Counted from the first letter of the stretch, positions 17,095 to 25,553 are shown. The stretch: DNA of 64,000 nucleotides from Phytohabitans maris (GCF_031085175.1 NZ_JAVHUY010000017.1:124001-188000), one strand, 5' to 3'. The notes: generated by a model from the letters alone, not told the origin. Made by a program: numbers and translations.

Positions 17095-17469
17095 CTAGCT
17101 TACACCTGGCTTTGCCCGCAGAGTGGCTACGGTGCCGCTGATCCTCGCGTGCGCCGCGGCTGGCTCGACGACCGCCCATCCGATGTCGAGCCAGCCGTGC
17201 TTGGTGCAGCGCACCGAGTTGCGCAGCATCGGATATTCGCGATCTCCGACGCGCACGCGTAGCCACTCGCCGCGGTCGACGATCGTCGCGGTGACGACAC
17301 CGCACACGTCGCAGCGGATGTGCACGAGCGGCGTGGCGCGGTCGCTGACCGGGCGGCCGGCCTCCCACCACTGCCACCATGACAGCCGCTCGCGGAGGTC
17401 GACGGCGCGTCTACGCCACCGCGGGATCAGGGCGTGGCGCAGGCGGCTCCACCAGCTGCCCGTGTTCAC
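17095..17469 (-). CDS. Unknown protein with possible zinc knuckle, after the integrase
   Basis: 124 residues from GTG 17469, overlapping the integrase stop as GTGA. The N-terminus is Trp/Arg-rich (SWWSRLRHALIPRWRRRAVD); the C-terminal half has CDVCGVVTA and RCTKHGW, which could bind one zinc. The tight coupling with the integrase makes a recombination accessory or directionality role worth considering, but no family supports it. Confidence 0.5.
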   Translation of the reverse strand: MNTGSWWSRLRHALIPRWRRRAVDLRERLSWWQWWEAGRPVSDRATPLVHIRCDVCGVVTATIVDRGEWLRVRVGDREYPMLRNSVRCTKHGWLDIGWAVVEPAAAHARISGTVATLRAKPGVS

Positions 17470-18944
17470 GCTTCGTCGGCCCACCGGTGTGTGATCCGCT
17501 CCCCGGCCGGCTGGCCGCGGTAGGCCGCGCGCTGCAGCTCCAGCCGCTCGAACACGACCTTGAGCAGCGCCTTGCGCGCCGGCAGCGACGCGTCGGCCCA
17601 CCGCCGCACCAGCAACTCCTCGTTGCCCAGCGCGTCGGCGAAACCGGCCAGCGCCGGCGGCGTGGACAGCTGCGCCGCCCGCTCGGTCGCCTTCTTGATC
17701 CTCGGCTTGAGGCGGCGCAGCTGCTCCAGGATCTCCTCTTCCTCCTCGGCGGCCGCGGTCTCCAGCCGGTCCCGGAACCTGCTCGCCTTGCGGCGCAGGT
17801 CGTCCGCCTCGGCGCGGGCGGCGGTGGCATCGGCCGACGTGTCGCGGGCGAACACGGCGGCGGCGTCGGGGCGGGCGAGCCGGCCGAGGGCGAGCGCGAG
17901 CACGTACTGGTCGGCCTGGGCGGCGTTGACCTTCGTCCCGCACTCCCGGCAGAAGTAGGTCGCCGCGGTGTTGCCCTTGCCGTGCTGGCCCTTCCACGAC
18001 CCGGAGGCGCCGCAGACGCAGTCACCGACCTGCGAGAGCAGCCACACCGTGTGTCCGGGCTTGCTGCCGCGGTTGCCGTCCAGCACGGCGACCGCCTGCC
18101 GCCAGGTCGTCTCGTCGACGATCGGCACCCAGCGGCCCTGCGTGTGCCCGCCGCCAGGGGCCGGGCGCAGGTTCGCGTACGCCGGGCACGTCACGATGGC
18201 GTGGATCGTGGACCGGGGCAGGATGACGCCCCGCGCGGCGAGGTCGCGCTGCACCTCGTTCAGCGGCACCGAGGCGGCGACCCGCTCGATGATCTCCTTG
18301 ACGACCGGGGCGTCGTCGTTGGGTATCTGCTGCCACACGCCGTCGACTTGCGCGAGCTTGCCGCGCCCGTCGTACACGCGGGCGTAGCCGAACGGCGCGC
18401 GGCCGCCGGGCCGGCCCTGGGCCGCGCTGTCTGCGTGTCCTCGCCGAATGTTCACACTGAGCTTCTCCGAGAAGTAGGCGGCGTCGATGCCGTCGTCGGC
18501 GAGCGATCGCCAGTCTCGACCGACTCGCACATCGTAGGTGCGGCGATGGGTGATGACGTGGATGAGGACCCCACGGTCCCGGCAGACGTTCAGGAACCGG
18601 GACCACGCCTCGAGCTCACGGGCGGCCCGGTCGACCTCCCACACGATCACCAGGCCGTACCGGCCGGCGCGCAGGTCGTCGAGCAGGGCGTCGAACCGCT
18701 TGCGCGGCTTCGTGCCGAACCGGCTGGCGGACTGGCGCTCTTCGTAGACGGCGTCGTCGGTGAGCAGCACCGGCCGGCCGTCGACCTCGGTCACCTCGCG
18801 GGCGGCGTCGAGCTGCTGCTCGGGCGAGCGCTCGCGGTCCCGGTCGGCCGCCCTGCCCTTACGGGATACCCGGGCAAGCAGGGCGGCGACCAGCGGGAAC
18901 ACCGGCGCCTCGTCGGCGAGCCGGTCGAGCAGAGGAGTAGTCAT
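17466..18944 (-). CDS. Large serine recombinase (integrase)
   Basis: 492 residues. The N-terminal resolvase domain has the active-site motif LLARVSRKGR (nucleophile Ser27) and VIVWEVDRAAREL. Then come the recombinase domain (GRAPFGYARVYD, PRSTIHAIVTCPAYANL), a zinc ribbon (CVCGASGS and YFCRECGTK) and a coiled coil rich in Glu (TAAAEEEEEILEQLRRL). This is the full layout of phage-type integrases such as phiC31. It should join attP and attB to form the ends seen at 9639 and 18979. The start lies 30 bases from the attR core on the strand that is read through from the upstream glycosidase gene. Confidence 0.92.
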   Translation of the reverse strand: MTTPLLDRLADEAPVFPLVAALLARVSRKGRAADRDRERSPEQQLDAAREVTEVDGRPVLLTDDAVYEERQSASRFGTKPRKRFDALLDDLRAGRYGLVIVWEVDRAARELEAWSRFLNVCRDRGVLIHVITHRRTYDVRVGRDWRSLADDGIDAAYFSEKLSVNIRRGHADSAAQGRPGGRAPFGYARVYDGRGKLAQVDGVWQQIPNDDAPVVKEIIERVAASVPLNEVQRDLAARGVILPRSTIHAIVTCPAYANLRPAPGGGHTQGRWVPIVDETTWRQAVAVLDGNRGSKPGHTVWLLSQVGDCVCGASGSWKGQHGKGNTAATYFCRECGTKVNAAQADQYVLALALGRLARPDAAAVFARDTSADATAARAEADDLRRKASRFRDRLETAAAEEEEEILEQLRRLKPRIKKATERAAQLSTPPALAGFADALGNEELLVRRWADASLPARKALLKVVFERLELQRAAYRGQPAGERITHRWADEA

Positions 18945-18973
18945 GCACGAAGGGTACCCAATGCACGGCTGAT

Positions 18974-19002
18974 TAGAACGACTTGAAGGGAGCTTTGATC
19001 AC
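18974..19002. other. attR: core TAGAAC plus right arm of the split terminator
   Basis: The core TAGAAC is at 18974-18979, followed by GACTTGAAGGGAGCTTTGAT then CAC. The 24-base arm 18979-19002 is the exact complement of 9614-9637. In the uninterrupted chromosome this would be the terminator of the glycosidase gene ending at 19017. Confidence 0.85.
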
Positions 19003-19016
19003 AAACTGGTGGCGCG

Positions 19017-20621
19017 TCAGCGCACCACTGGGCGGGGCGGGCTGGGCGGGCTTTCGTTCCAGAGCCGGTCCAGCGCGGTGACGTAGTAGGTGTAACGGGC
19101 GCCGGGCGCCGCGGTCGTGTCCACGTAGGACGTGCCGCGGGTGGTGCCGACCAGGTGCGCCGCGTCCGCGAAGCCACACTGGCCGGGGAGGGTGAGCCCG
19201 TCGAAGCGGTACACGGCGTACGACGTGGCCTGCCCCAGGACCTGCTTCCAGCGCAGCGTGACCGCGCCGTCCGCCGCCCGGGACGCGCCGGTGACCAGCG
19301 GAAACAGCAGCGGCTTGCGCGGCAGGTGCGGCATCTGCGGCACCAGCGCCGGGCGGGAGTAGTGCTCGGCGGCGTAGATGTCGGTCGCGCCGAGCTTGTT
19401 GGCCCGCACCTGGACCGCGCTGAAGTGCACGTTGCCATCCACCTCGGGGTAGTCGCGGTTGAACGTCAGGTGGCGGGACATCTCGGCCGGGTCCTGCCAC
19501 GGCGCCGGCTGCGCCGGATCAGCGATCTTGTAGTCGGCCTGCCCGATGTAGAGGTGCACGCGGGTGCCGGCGACCACGTCCGACCACCACGGCACCAGCT
19601 TGGCGTAGTCGGCCACGGCCAGCCCGATGTGCCAGTACAACTGGGGCAGGATGTAGTCGATCCACTCCTGCTTGACCCACTTGCGGGTGTCCGCGAAGTT
19701 CGCGTCGTACGACTGGGTGCCGTTGGTGTCCGAGCCGAGCGGGTCGGTGGCCTTGTTGCGCCAGATGCCGAACGGGCTGATGCCGAACTTCACCCACGGC
19801 TTGGCCGCCTTCACCTTCGCGCCGAACTCCTGGACCAGCAGGTCGATGTTGTGCCGCCGCCAGTCCGCCTTGCTGGCGAAGCCGGCGCCGTACCGCGCGA
19901 ACGTCGCGTCGTCCGGGAAGTCCTGCCCGGCCGCCGGGTACGGGTAGAAGTAGTCGTCGAAGTGCACGCCGTCGATGTCGTACTTGACCACCGCGTCGAG
20001 CATGGCCCGCTGCACGAACTGCCGTACCTCGGGGATGCCGGGGTTGTAGTAGAGCCGCGAGCCGGCCGCCGCGACCGGGTAGGCGACCGCCCACTCCGGG
20101 TGCCGCTGGACCGGGTGGTTGGGCGCGAGCTTGGCGATGTCCGGCCCGGCACCCTGCGGCATCGAGATCCGGTACGGGTTGAACCACGCGTGGAACTCCA
20201 GGTTGCGCGCGTGTGCCTCGGCGACCAGAAACCTCAGCGGGTCCCAGCCGGGCGAGGCGCCGTCGCGGGCGCCGGTCAGCCACTCCGACCACGGCTCGTA
20301 CGGCGAGGGCCAGAACGCGTCGGCGGTGGGGCGCACCTGCACGATCACCGCGTTGTGGCCCCGTCGCTGGGCCAGGTCGAGCCAGGCGCGGTACTCCGCC
20401 TTGAGCTTCTCCTCGCTCTGCCCCGGCGCGCTGGGCCAGTCGATGTTGGTGACGCTCGCGATCCACATCGCCCGGAACTGCCGCTTCGGGGTGGCGGGGT
20501 TCGTCGTACACGTGGGGGTGGTGGCCGCGGCGCTCGCGGGTGCCGCCGGCGCCACGAGCCCGCCCGCGATGACCAGCGCCGCCACCAGCGCGCTTCTCAG
20601 GGGACGTCTCTTCGACAACAT
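19017..20621 (-). CDS. Secreted GHL10 (DUF187) family glycoside hydrolase
   Basis: 534 residues with a signal peptide (ALVIAGGLVAPAAPASA). The GHL10 barrel starts at QFRAMWIASVTNIDWPSAPG and contains HAWFNPYRIS, DGVHFDDYFYPYP, KFGISPFGIWRN and DYILPQLYWHI, all diagnostic of YngK-like proteins. A fibronectin-type-like domain follows (VTLRWKQVLGQATSYAVYRF). Members act on polysaccharides, possibly peptidoglycan or exopolysaccharide; the substrate is unknown. Ribosome binding site GGAGG lies six bases upstream of the ATG, and a small hairpin CCTTC/GAAGG (20635-20649) is just before it. Its terminator has been split by the mobile element. Confidence 0.88.
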   Translation of the reverse strand: MLSKRRPLRSALVAALVIAGGLVAPAAPASAAATTPTCTTNPATPKRQFRAMWIASVTNIDWPSAPGQSEEKLKAEYRAWLDLAQRRGHNAVIVQVRPTADAFWPSPYEPWSEWLTGARDGASPGWDPLRFLVAEAHARNLEFHAWFNPYRISMPQGAGPDIAKLAPNHPVQRHPEWAVAYPVAAAGSRLYYNPGIPEVRQFVQRAMLDAVVKYDIDGVHFDDYFYPYPAAGQDFPDDATFARYGAGFASKADWRRHNIDLLVQEFGAKVKAAKPWVKFGISPFGIWRNKATDPLGSDTNGTQSYDANFADTRKWVKQEWIDYILPQLYWHIGLAVADYAKLVPWWSDVVAGTRVHLYIGQADYKIADPAQPAPWQDPAEMSRHLTFNRDYPEVDGNVHFSAVQVRANKLGATDIYAAEHYSRPALVPQMPHLPRKPLLFPLVTGASRAADGAVTLRWKQVLGQATSYAVYRFDGLTLPGQCGFADAAHLVGTTRGTSYVDTTAAPGARYTYYVTALDRLWNESPPSPPRPVVR

Positions 20622-20737
20622 TCGCCGCCTCCTACCTTCTGGTAGAAGGAAATTTTCACAACGGCCACGCCGAGCGCAAGAGCGATGCCGGGGTTTTCCC
20701 CGATGCGGCGGTTGCCAGCGAGGAGCACTCTGGGTTC

Positions 20738-20977
20738 ATGGGACGTTTCTTGGCCTGGACCGCGGTGGGTGTCGTCGCCGTGGTGGCAGTCGGCTGGCTC
20801 GCGATCGCGCTGCTCAAGGCGCTGCTGGGCGTGGCTGTGTACCTGATCGTGGGCGCGGCCGTGGTCGGCGGCGGTGTCTACCTGTACCAGAAGGGCAAGC
20901 GGGCCATCTCCCGCGACCAGCGGATGCGTAACCGCATCGAGGCGGCGACCACCACCTACCGCCAGCGCAACCGCTGA
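20738..20977 (+). CDS. Small two-helix membrane protein
   Basis: 79 residues with two hydrophobic stretches (WTAVGVVAVVAVGWLAIALL and ALLGVAVYLIVGAAVVGGGV) and a basic C-terminal tail (RAISRDQRMRNRIEAATTTY). No family known to me. It is divergent from the glycosidase gene and converges on korB with a strong terminator between. Confidence 0.7.
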   Translation: MGRFLAWTAVGVVAVVAVGWLAIALLKALLGVAVYLIVGAAVVGGGVYLYQKGKRAISRDQRMRNRIEAATTTYRQRNR

Positions 20978-20984
20978 CGAAGAA

Positions 20985-21015
20985 CGGCTCCGCTCCGGGG
21001 GTCGGAGCGGAGCCG
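20985..21015. terminator. Hairpin terminator between converging genes
   Basis: CGGCTCCGCTCC (20985-20996) pairs perfectly with GGAGCGGAGCCG (21004-21015) around a seven-base loop. It is placed 8 bases after the membrane protein stop and 15 bases before the korB stop. Confidence 0.85.
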
Positions 21016-21029
21016 ACGATGCTGATCCG

Positions 21030-22064
21030 CTAGAGGATCGTCCAGGTGTCGCCGCTGGTCAGCAGGCCGGCGAGCTGCTCCTCCGGCGTGCCGCTGGTCT
21101 TTGCCCGAGCCGCCTCGAGCTGGCTCTGCACCAGGTTGTCGTAGGACGGCCGGGAGACGTCGCGAAATACCCCGATCGGGGTGTTGCGCAGGTCGAGGCC
21201 GGGCAGGCGGGAGAGGGCGAAGGCGTAGGCCGGCTCGGTCACGCCGGCGTCGTGCACGACGATCTCCTCGGGCGAGACCGTGGCCGTCTCCCGCACCTCC
21301 AGGCCGAAGCCACCGGGCGGGTGAACCACGCAAAACTGCCCATCCTTGCCGAACGTAATCGGCTGCCCGTGCTCCAGCCGGATCAGGTAGTCGTCGCGCG
21401 TGCTGGCGTCCTTGAGCTCTTCGAACGCGCCGTCGTTGAAGATGTTGCAGTTTTGGTAGATCTCGACGAACGCGGAGCCGTTGTGCTCGGCGGCCGCGCG
21501 GAGCACCGACTGGAGGTGCTTGCGGTCGGAGTCGATCGTCCGCGCCACGAACGTCGCCTCCGCGCCCAGCGCCAGCGACAGCGGGTTGAACGGCGAGTCC
21601 GCCGACCCGACCGGCGTCGACTTTGTGATCTTGCCGAGCTCCGACGTCGGCGAGTACTGCCCCTTGGTCAGGCCGTAGATCCGGTTGTTGAAGAGCAGGA
21701 TCTTGAGGTTGACGTTGCGCCGGAGGGCGTGGATCAGGTGGTTGCCGCCGATCGAGAGCGCGTCGCCGTCGCCGGTGACCACCCAGACCGACAGGTCGGG
21801 GCGGCTGACCGAGAGGCCGGTGGCGATCGCCGGGGCGCGGCCGTGGATCGAGTGCATCCCGTACGTGTTCATGTAGTACGGGAAGCGGGACGAGCAGCCG
21901 ATACCGGAGACGAAGACGATCCGCTCGCGGGGGATGCCGAGCTCCGGCATGAACGACTGCACGGCCGCGAGGATCGCGTAGTCACCGCAGCCGGGGCACC
22001 AGCGCACCTCCTGGTCGGACTTGAAGTCCTTCGTCGTGAGCTTGAGGGCGACGGGCTCAGCCAT
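21030..22064 (-). CDS. korB: 2-oxoacid:ferredoxin oxidoreductase, beta subunit
   Basis: 344 residues. The thiamine diphosphate motif is VVTGDGDALSIGGNHLIHAL and later LLFNNRIYGLTKGQ; RWCPGCGDYAIL near residue 22 starts the domain with its cluster-ligand cysteines. With KorA it oxidises 2-oxoglutarate to succinyl-CoA, passing electrons to ferredoxin. The start codon overlaps the end of korA by eight bases, so the two subunits are made together. M. tuberculosis Rv2454c is the family reference. Confidence 0.93.
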   Translation of the reverse strand: MAEPVALKLTTKDFKSDQEVRWCPGCGDYAILAAVQSFMPELGIPRERIVFVSGIGCSSRFPYYMNTYGMHSIHGRAPAIATGLSVSRPDLSVWVVTGDGDALSIGGNHLIHALRRNVNLKILLFNNRIYGLTKGQYSPTSELGKITKSTPVGSADSPFNPLSLALGAEATFVARTIDSDRKHLQSVLRAAAEHNGSAFVEIYQNCNIFNDGAFEELKDASTRDDYLIRLEHGQPITFGKDGQFCVVHPPGGFGLEVRETATVSPEEIVVHDAGVTEPAYAFALSRLPGLDLRNTPIGVFRDVSRPSYDNLVQSQLEAARAKTSGTPEEQLAGLLTSGDTWTIL

Positions 22065-23904
22065 TCTTAACCACTTCTTCCAGCATGGTCTCCAGCTCGG
22101 CGGCGGTGAACGGCAGGCCGCGGACCTGGTTGTACGGGATGGCGTCGACGAGGAAGCGGGCCCGGATGACGTGGGCGAGCTGGCCCAGGTTCATCTCCGG
22201 GATGACCACGCGGTCGTACCGGCGCAGCACCTCGCCGACGTTGCCCGGCATCGGGGAGAGGTGGCGCAGGTGCGCCTGGGCCACCGACTGGCCGCGCTGG
22301 CGCAGCGCCCGGCAGGCGGCGCCGATCGGGCCGTACGTCGAGCCCCAGCCGAGCACCAGCACCCGCGCGTCGCCGTCCGGGTCCTCCACCTCCAGGTCAG
22401 GCACCTCGATCGCCTCGATCCGGGCCGCCCGGGTGCGCACCATGAAGTCATGGTTTGCCGGGTCGTACGAGATGTCGCCGGTCTTGTCCGCCTTTTCCAG
22501 GCCGCCGATCCGGTGCTCCAGCCCCGGCGTGCCCGGGATCGCCCACGGCCGGGCGAGCGTCTGCGGGTCGCGCAGGTAGGGCAGGAAGGTGCTGCCGTCT
22601 TCGCCGTTGGGCTGGGTGGCGAACTCGACCTGGAGGTCGGGCAGCGAGTCGACCTCGGGCAGCAGCCACGGCTCGGAGCCGTTGGCCACGTAGTTGTCGG
22701 AGAGCAGGATCACCGGCGTGCGGTGGGTCAGCGCGATCCGGGCCGCCTCGATGGCCGCGTGGAAGCAGTCGGAGGGGGAGCGCGGCGCGATGACCGCCAC
22801 CGGCGCCTCGCCGTGCCGGCCGAACAGCGCCATGTTGAGGTCGGCCTGCTCGGTCTTGGTGGGCATGCCGGTTGACGGGCCGGCCCGCTGCACGTCGACC
22901 ACGACCAGCGGCAGCTCCAAGGCCACGGCCAGCGAGATCGTCTCGCCCTTGAGCGCCACGCCCGGCCCGCTCGTGGTGGTGATGCCGAGCGCTCCGCCGT
23001 ACGCCGCGCCGAGGGCGGCACCGATCGCCGCGATCTCGTCTTCGGCCTGCATGGTCGTGATGCCGAAGCGCTTGTGCTTGCTCAGCTCGTGGAGGATGTC
23101 GGAGGCCGGGGTGATCGGGTAGGCACCCAGGAAGACCGGCAGCTTGGAGCGGACGCCGGCGGCGATGATGCCGAGCGCGAGCGCGGCGTTGCCGGTGATG
23201 TTGCGATAGGTGCCCGGCGACATCTGGGCCGGCTTCACCTCGTACCGGACGCCGAAGTCTTCGGTCGTCTCGCCGAAGTTCCACCCCGCCTTGAACGCCG
23301 CGATGTTGGCCGAGACCAGCTCGGGGCGGGCGGCAAACTTGCGCTCCAGGAAGCGGATCGTCGACTCGTACGGCCGGGAGTACATCCAGGAGAGCAGCCC
23401 CAGGGCGAACATGTTCTTGGCGCGCTCGGCGTCCTTCTTCGAGACGTCGTGCTCGGCCAGGGCGCCCACCGTCATGCTGGTCAGCCCGACCGGGTGCACC
23501 GAGTAGCCGTCGAGCGAGCCGTCCTCCAGCGGGCTGGCCGTGTAGCCGACCTTGGCCAGGTTGCGCTTGGTGAACTCGTCGGTGTTGACGATGATGTCCG
23601 CGCCCCGGGGCAGGTCGCCGAGGTTGGCCTTGAGGGCCGCCGGGTTCATCGCCACGAGGACGTTGGGCGCGTCGCCGGGGGTGAGGATGTCGTAGTCCGC
23701 GAAGTGCACCTGGAAGCTCGACACGCCCGGCAGCGTGCCGGCGGGCGCGCGGATCTCCGCCGGGAAGTTGGGCAAGGTGGAGATGTCGTTGCCCAGCTGG
23801 GCGGTCTCCGAGGTAAAACGATCACCGGTGAGCTGCATGCCGTCGCCTGAGTCGCCAGCGAACCGGATGACCACCCGATCCAGCTGGCGGACCTGTTTGG
23901 TCAC
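22057..23904 (-). CDS. korA: 2-oxoacid:ferredoxin oxidoreductase, alpha subunit (gamma-alpha fusion)
   Basis: 615 residues from GTG 23904, with AAGGAGGTC eight bases upstream; a longer frame to 23961 has no ribosome binding site. The N-terminal gamma domain has VVIRFAGDSGDGMQLTGDRF; the alpha domain has GAYPITPASDILHELSKHK, ITTTSGPGVALKGE and the QRAGPSTGMPTKTEQADL signature of 2-oxoglutarate-type enzymes. It forms a complex with KorB and gives a CoA- and ferredoxin-linked TCA step that replaces or supplements 2-oxoglutarate dehydrogenase. Confidence 0.93.
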   Translation of the reverse strand: MTKQVRQLDRVVIRFAGDSGDGMQLTGDRFTSETAQLGNDISTLPNFPAEIRAPAGTLPGVSSFQVHFADYDILTPGDAPNVLVAMNPAALKANLGDLPRGADIIVNTDEFTKRNLAKVGYTASPLEDGSLDGYSVHPVGLTSMTVGALAEHDVSKKDAERAKNMFALGLLSWMYSRPYESTIRFLERKFAARPELVSANIAAFKAGWNFGETTEDFGVRYEVKPAQMSPGTYRNITGNAALALGIIAAGVRSKLPVFLGAYPITPASDILHELSKHKRFGITTMQAEDEIAAIGAALGAAYGGALGITTTSGPGVALKGETISLAVALELPLVVVDVQRAGPSTGMPTKTEQADLNMALFGRHGEAPVAVIAPRSPSDCFHAAIEAARIALTHRTPVILLSDNYVANGSEPWLLPEVDSLPDLQVEFATQPNGEDGSTFLPYLRDPQTLARPWAIPGTPGLEHRIGGLEKADKTGDISYDPANHDFMVRTRAARIEAIEVPDLEVEDPDGDARVLVLGWGSTYGPIGAACRALRQRGQSVAQAHLRHLSPMPGNVGEVLRRYDRVVIPEMNLGQLAHVIRARFLVDAIPYNQVRGLPFTAAELETMLEEVVKNG

Positions 23905-24083
23905 TGACCCCTGACCTCCTTGCGAGCCGGCAGCGGCGGGGCCGGCACCCGGGTGTGCCAAGCCCGCCTACGGTTTTCCACCCTTGAGCGTACGTCGGGC
24001 GAGTGAGGTCATCCTTTACCAGTCCGCCGGCTGAGACCCCTAGACAAGGCACGTAAGAAAGATCACGCGGTACGCTGCGGGCC

Positions 24084-24461
24084 GTGGACGGTTATCTGGG
24101 GTCGTACGCGACACTCGGGTTGCTGCTGGTCGCGGCCGTTCTGGTGTTTGTCGGGGCATTCTCGGCCAACCGCCTGCTGAGCCCCGCCGCCCCGGCCGAG
24201 CCACCCGGCAAGCGCGAGTCGTATGAGTGCGGCATCGACCCCGTCGGCGGAGACTGGGCACAAGCCCAGATCCGTTATTACGTTTATGCCTATCTATATG
24301 TGCTCTTCGCTGTCGAGAGCGTGTTCCTGTTTCCGTGGGCGGTGATCTTCGACCGCCCGGGCTTCGGCATGACCACCGTGGTGGAGATGGCGATCTTCGT
24401 TGCCGTGCTGGCACTCGGCATCCTGTACGCCTGGCGCAAGCGCATCCTCCGCTGGACCTAG
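24084..24461 (+). CDS. nuoA: NADH-quinone oxidoreductase subunit A, orphan
   Basis: 125 residues from GTG 24084. The order and sequence are those of complex I chain 3: first helix YATLGLLLVAAVLVFVGAFS, the conserved SYECGIDPVGGDWAQ loop, then RYYVYAYLYVLFAVESVFLF and a third helix. Length is normal. It is unusual that no nuoB or other complex I gene follows; the next 220 bases hold only a dispersed repeat and the oppositely oriented folP2. It may be a spare copy beside a complete nuo operon elsewhere. Confidence 0.9.
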   Translation: MDGYLGSYATLGLLLVAAVLVFVGAFSANRLLSPAAPAEPPGKRESYECGIDPVGGDWAQAQIRYYVYAYLYVLFAVESVFLFPWAVIFDRPGFGMTTVVEMAIFVAVLALGILYAWRKRILRWT

Positions 24462-24482
24462 AGGATCCATTCCAAGGCATGA

Positions 24483-24546
24483 GCTACCGCGATGCCCGTC
24501 GTGGTCCAGACCGTTGCTCCCGCAGCCTCACCCTCCGCGCTTCACA
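24483..24546 (+). repeat. Dispersed intergenic repeat, copy A (partial)
   Basis: GCTACCGCGATGCCCGTCGT then GGTCCAGACCGTTGCTCCCG then CAGCCTCACCCTCCGCGC matches the repeat at 35538 and, reversed, at 45072. Copy A lacks the GATCTCACCCC end. It lies between nuoA and folP2. The remaining bases to 24686 show no gene. Confidence 0.7.
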
Positions 24547-24686
24547 ACCGAACCCGCCCCCTCGCCCCCGCAGCGCGTGCGGGCGGCGGCCCGTACCTGA
24601 CCCGATAGCGGCGCTCTGTCGGCTTTGTCACGCCGATTCCGGCGAACAGTCACCGGCGATCCAACCGCCCTGGCTCAAGATCTCGG

Positions 24687-25553
24687 TTAGGCGAGGCCGC
24701 GGCGGGAGACGGACGGGGGCCGGTCGCCCTTGATCGAGGCAACCATGTCGAGCACCTGGCGGGTCGGGCGCACCTGGTGGGCCCGAAAGACCCGCGCGCC
24801 CAGCCAGGCCGACACCGCGGTCGCGGCGAGGGTGCCGGAGAGGCGCTCGGGGACCGGCAGGTCGAGCGTCTCCCCGACGAAGTCCTTGTTGGAGAGGGCG
24901 ACCAGCACCGGCCAGCCGGTGGCCACGAGCTCGCCCAGCCGGCGGGTCAGCTCCAGCGAGTGCCGGGTGTTCTTGCCGAAGTCGTGCGCCGGGTCGATCA
25001 GGATGCCGTCGGGGCGTACGCCCAGGTCACGGGCGCGTTCGGCGAGCCGGGTGACGGTCGTGACGGCGTCCGCGACCACGTCCTCGAACGCCGCCCGGTG
25101 CGGCCGGGTGCGCGGCCGCAGCCCGCCGGCGTGCGCGCAGACCAGCCCGGCTCCGGTCGCGGCGGCCACCTCGGCCAGTGCCGGGTCGGCGCCGGCCCAG
25201 GTGTCGTTGATCAGGCCCGCGCCGGCCGCCACCGCCTCCCGGGCCACCTCGGCCCGCCAGGTGTCGATCGAGATCACCACGTCGGGGTGCTCGGCCCGCA
25301 CCGCGCTGATCGTGCCGACGGTACGGCGGATCTCCTCGGCCACGTCCACCTCGGCGCCCGGCCCGGCCTTGACCCCGCCGATGTCCACGATCTGCGCGCC
25401 CTCCTCGACCGCCTGGGCGACCGCACGCAGCGCCGCATCCGGCGAAAAGGTCGAGCCTTGGTCGAAGAACGAGTCAGGCGTTCGGTTGACGATGGCCATC
25501 ACTACCAGCTCACCGGGGCCGAATGCCCGCCCACCCAGGCGTAGATCCTCCAC
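24687..25553 (-). CDS. folP2: FolP2-type dihydropteroate synthase homologue
   Basis: 288 residues of pterin-binding TIM barrel. Where true dihydropteroate synthases have VNVTPDSFSDGG this has IVNRTPDSFFDQG, and IDIGGVSTRPG becomes VDIGGVKAGPG; both changes are those of the actinobacterial FolP2 group, which in mycobacteria does not act as a normal dihydropteroate synthase. INDTWAGADPAL, IDPAHDFGKNT and the end SIKGDRPP complete the fold. In M. tuberculosis folP2 is followed by gpgS, Rv1209 and tagA; here the Rv1209-like and tag genes are next door but divergent and gpgS is absent. Confidence 0.85.
   Translation of the reverse strand: MEDLRLGGRAFGPGELVVMAIVNRTPDSFFDQGSTFSPDAALRAVAQAVEEGAQIVDIGGVKAGPGAEVDVAEEIRRTVGTISAVRAEHPDVVISIDTWRAEVAREAVAAGAGLINDTWAGADPALAEVAAATGAGLVCAHAGGLRPRTRPHRAAFEDVVADAVTTVTRLAERARDLGVRPDGILIDPAHDFGKNTRHSLELTRRLGELVATGWPVLVALSNKDFVGETLDLPVPERLSGTLAATAVSAWLGARVFRAHQVRPTRQVLDMVASIKGDRPPSVSRRGLA

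Larger units (their letters stand above)
9639..18979. mobile_element. Serine-integrase mobile element of 9,335 bp, satellite-like or reduced prophage
   Basis: It is bounded by the duplicated core TAGAAC and the two arms of one terminator hairpin. The serine integrase gene starts 30 bases inside the right end, as is typical of such elements. Cargo in order: HTH protein, a three-gene plus-strand set, tape measure protein, then minus-strand sets with unknown small genes, a RepA-like ATPase and the integrase. No TraB/FtsK transfer gene, capsid, portal, terminase, lysis or antibiotic resistance gene is visible. This argues against an AICE and a full prophage; a phage satellite or a deleted prophage are the two readings left. 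Confidence 0.85.

Noticed and set aside
9639-18979. Actinomycete integrative conjugative element (AICE)
   Set aside because: No FtsK/TraB-like translocase or tyrosine integrase, which define AICEs; the integrase is of the serine type and a tape measure gene is present.
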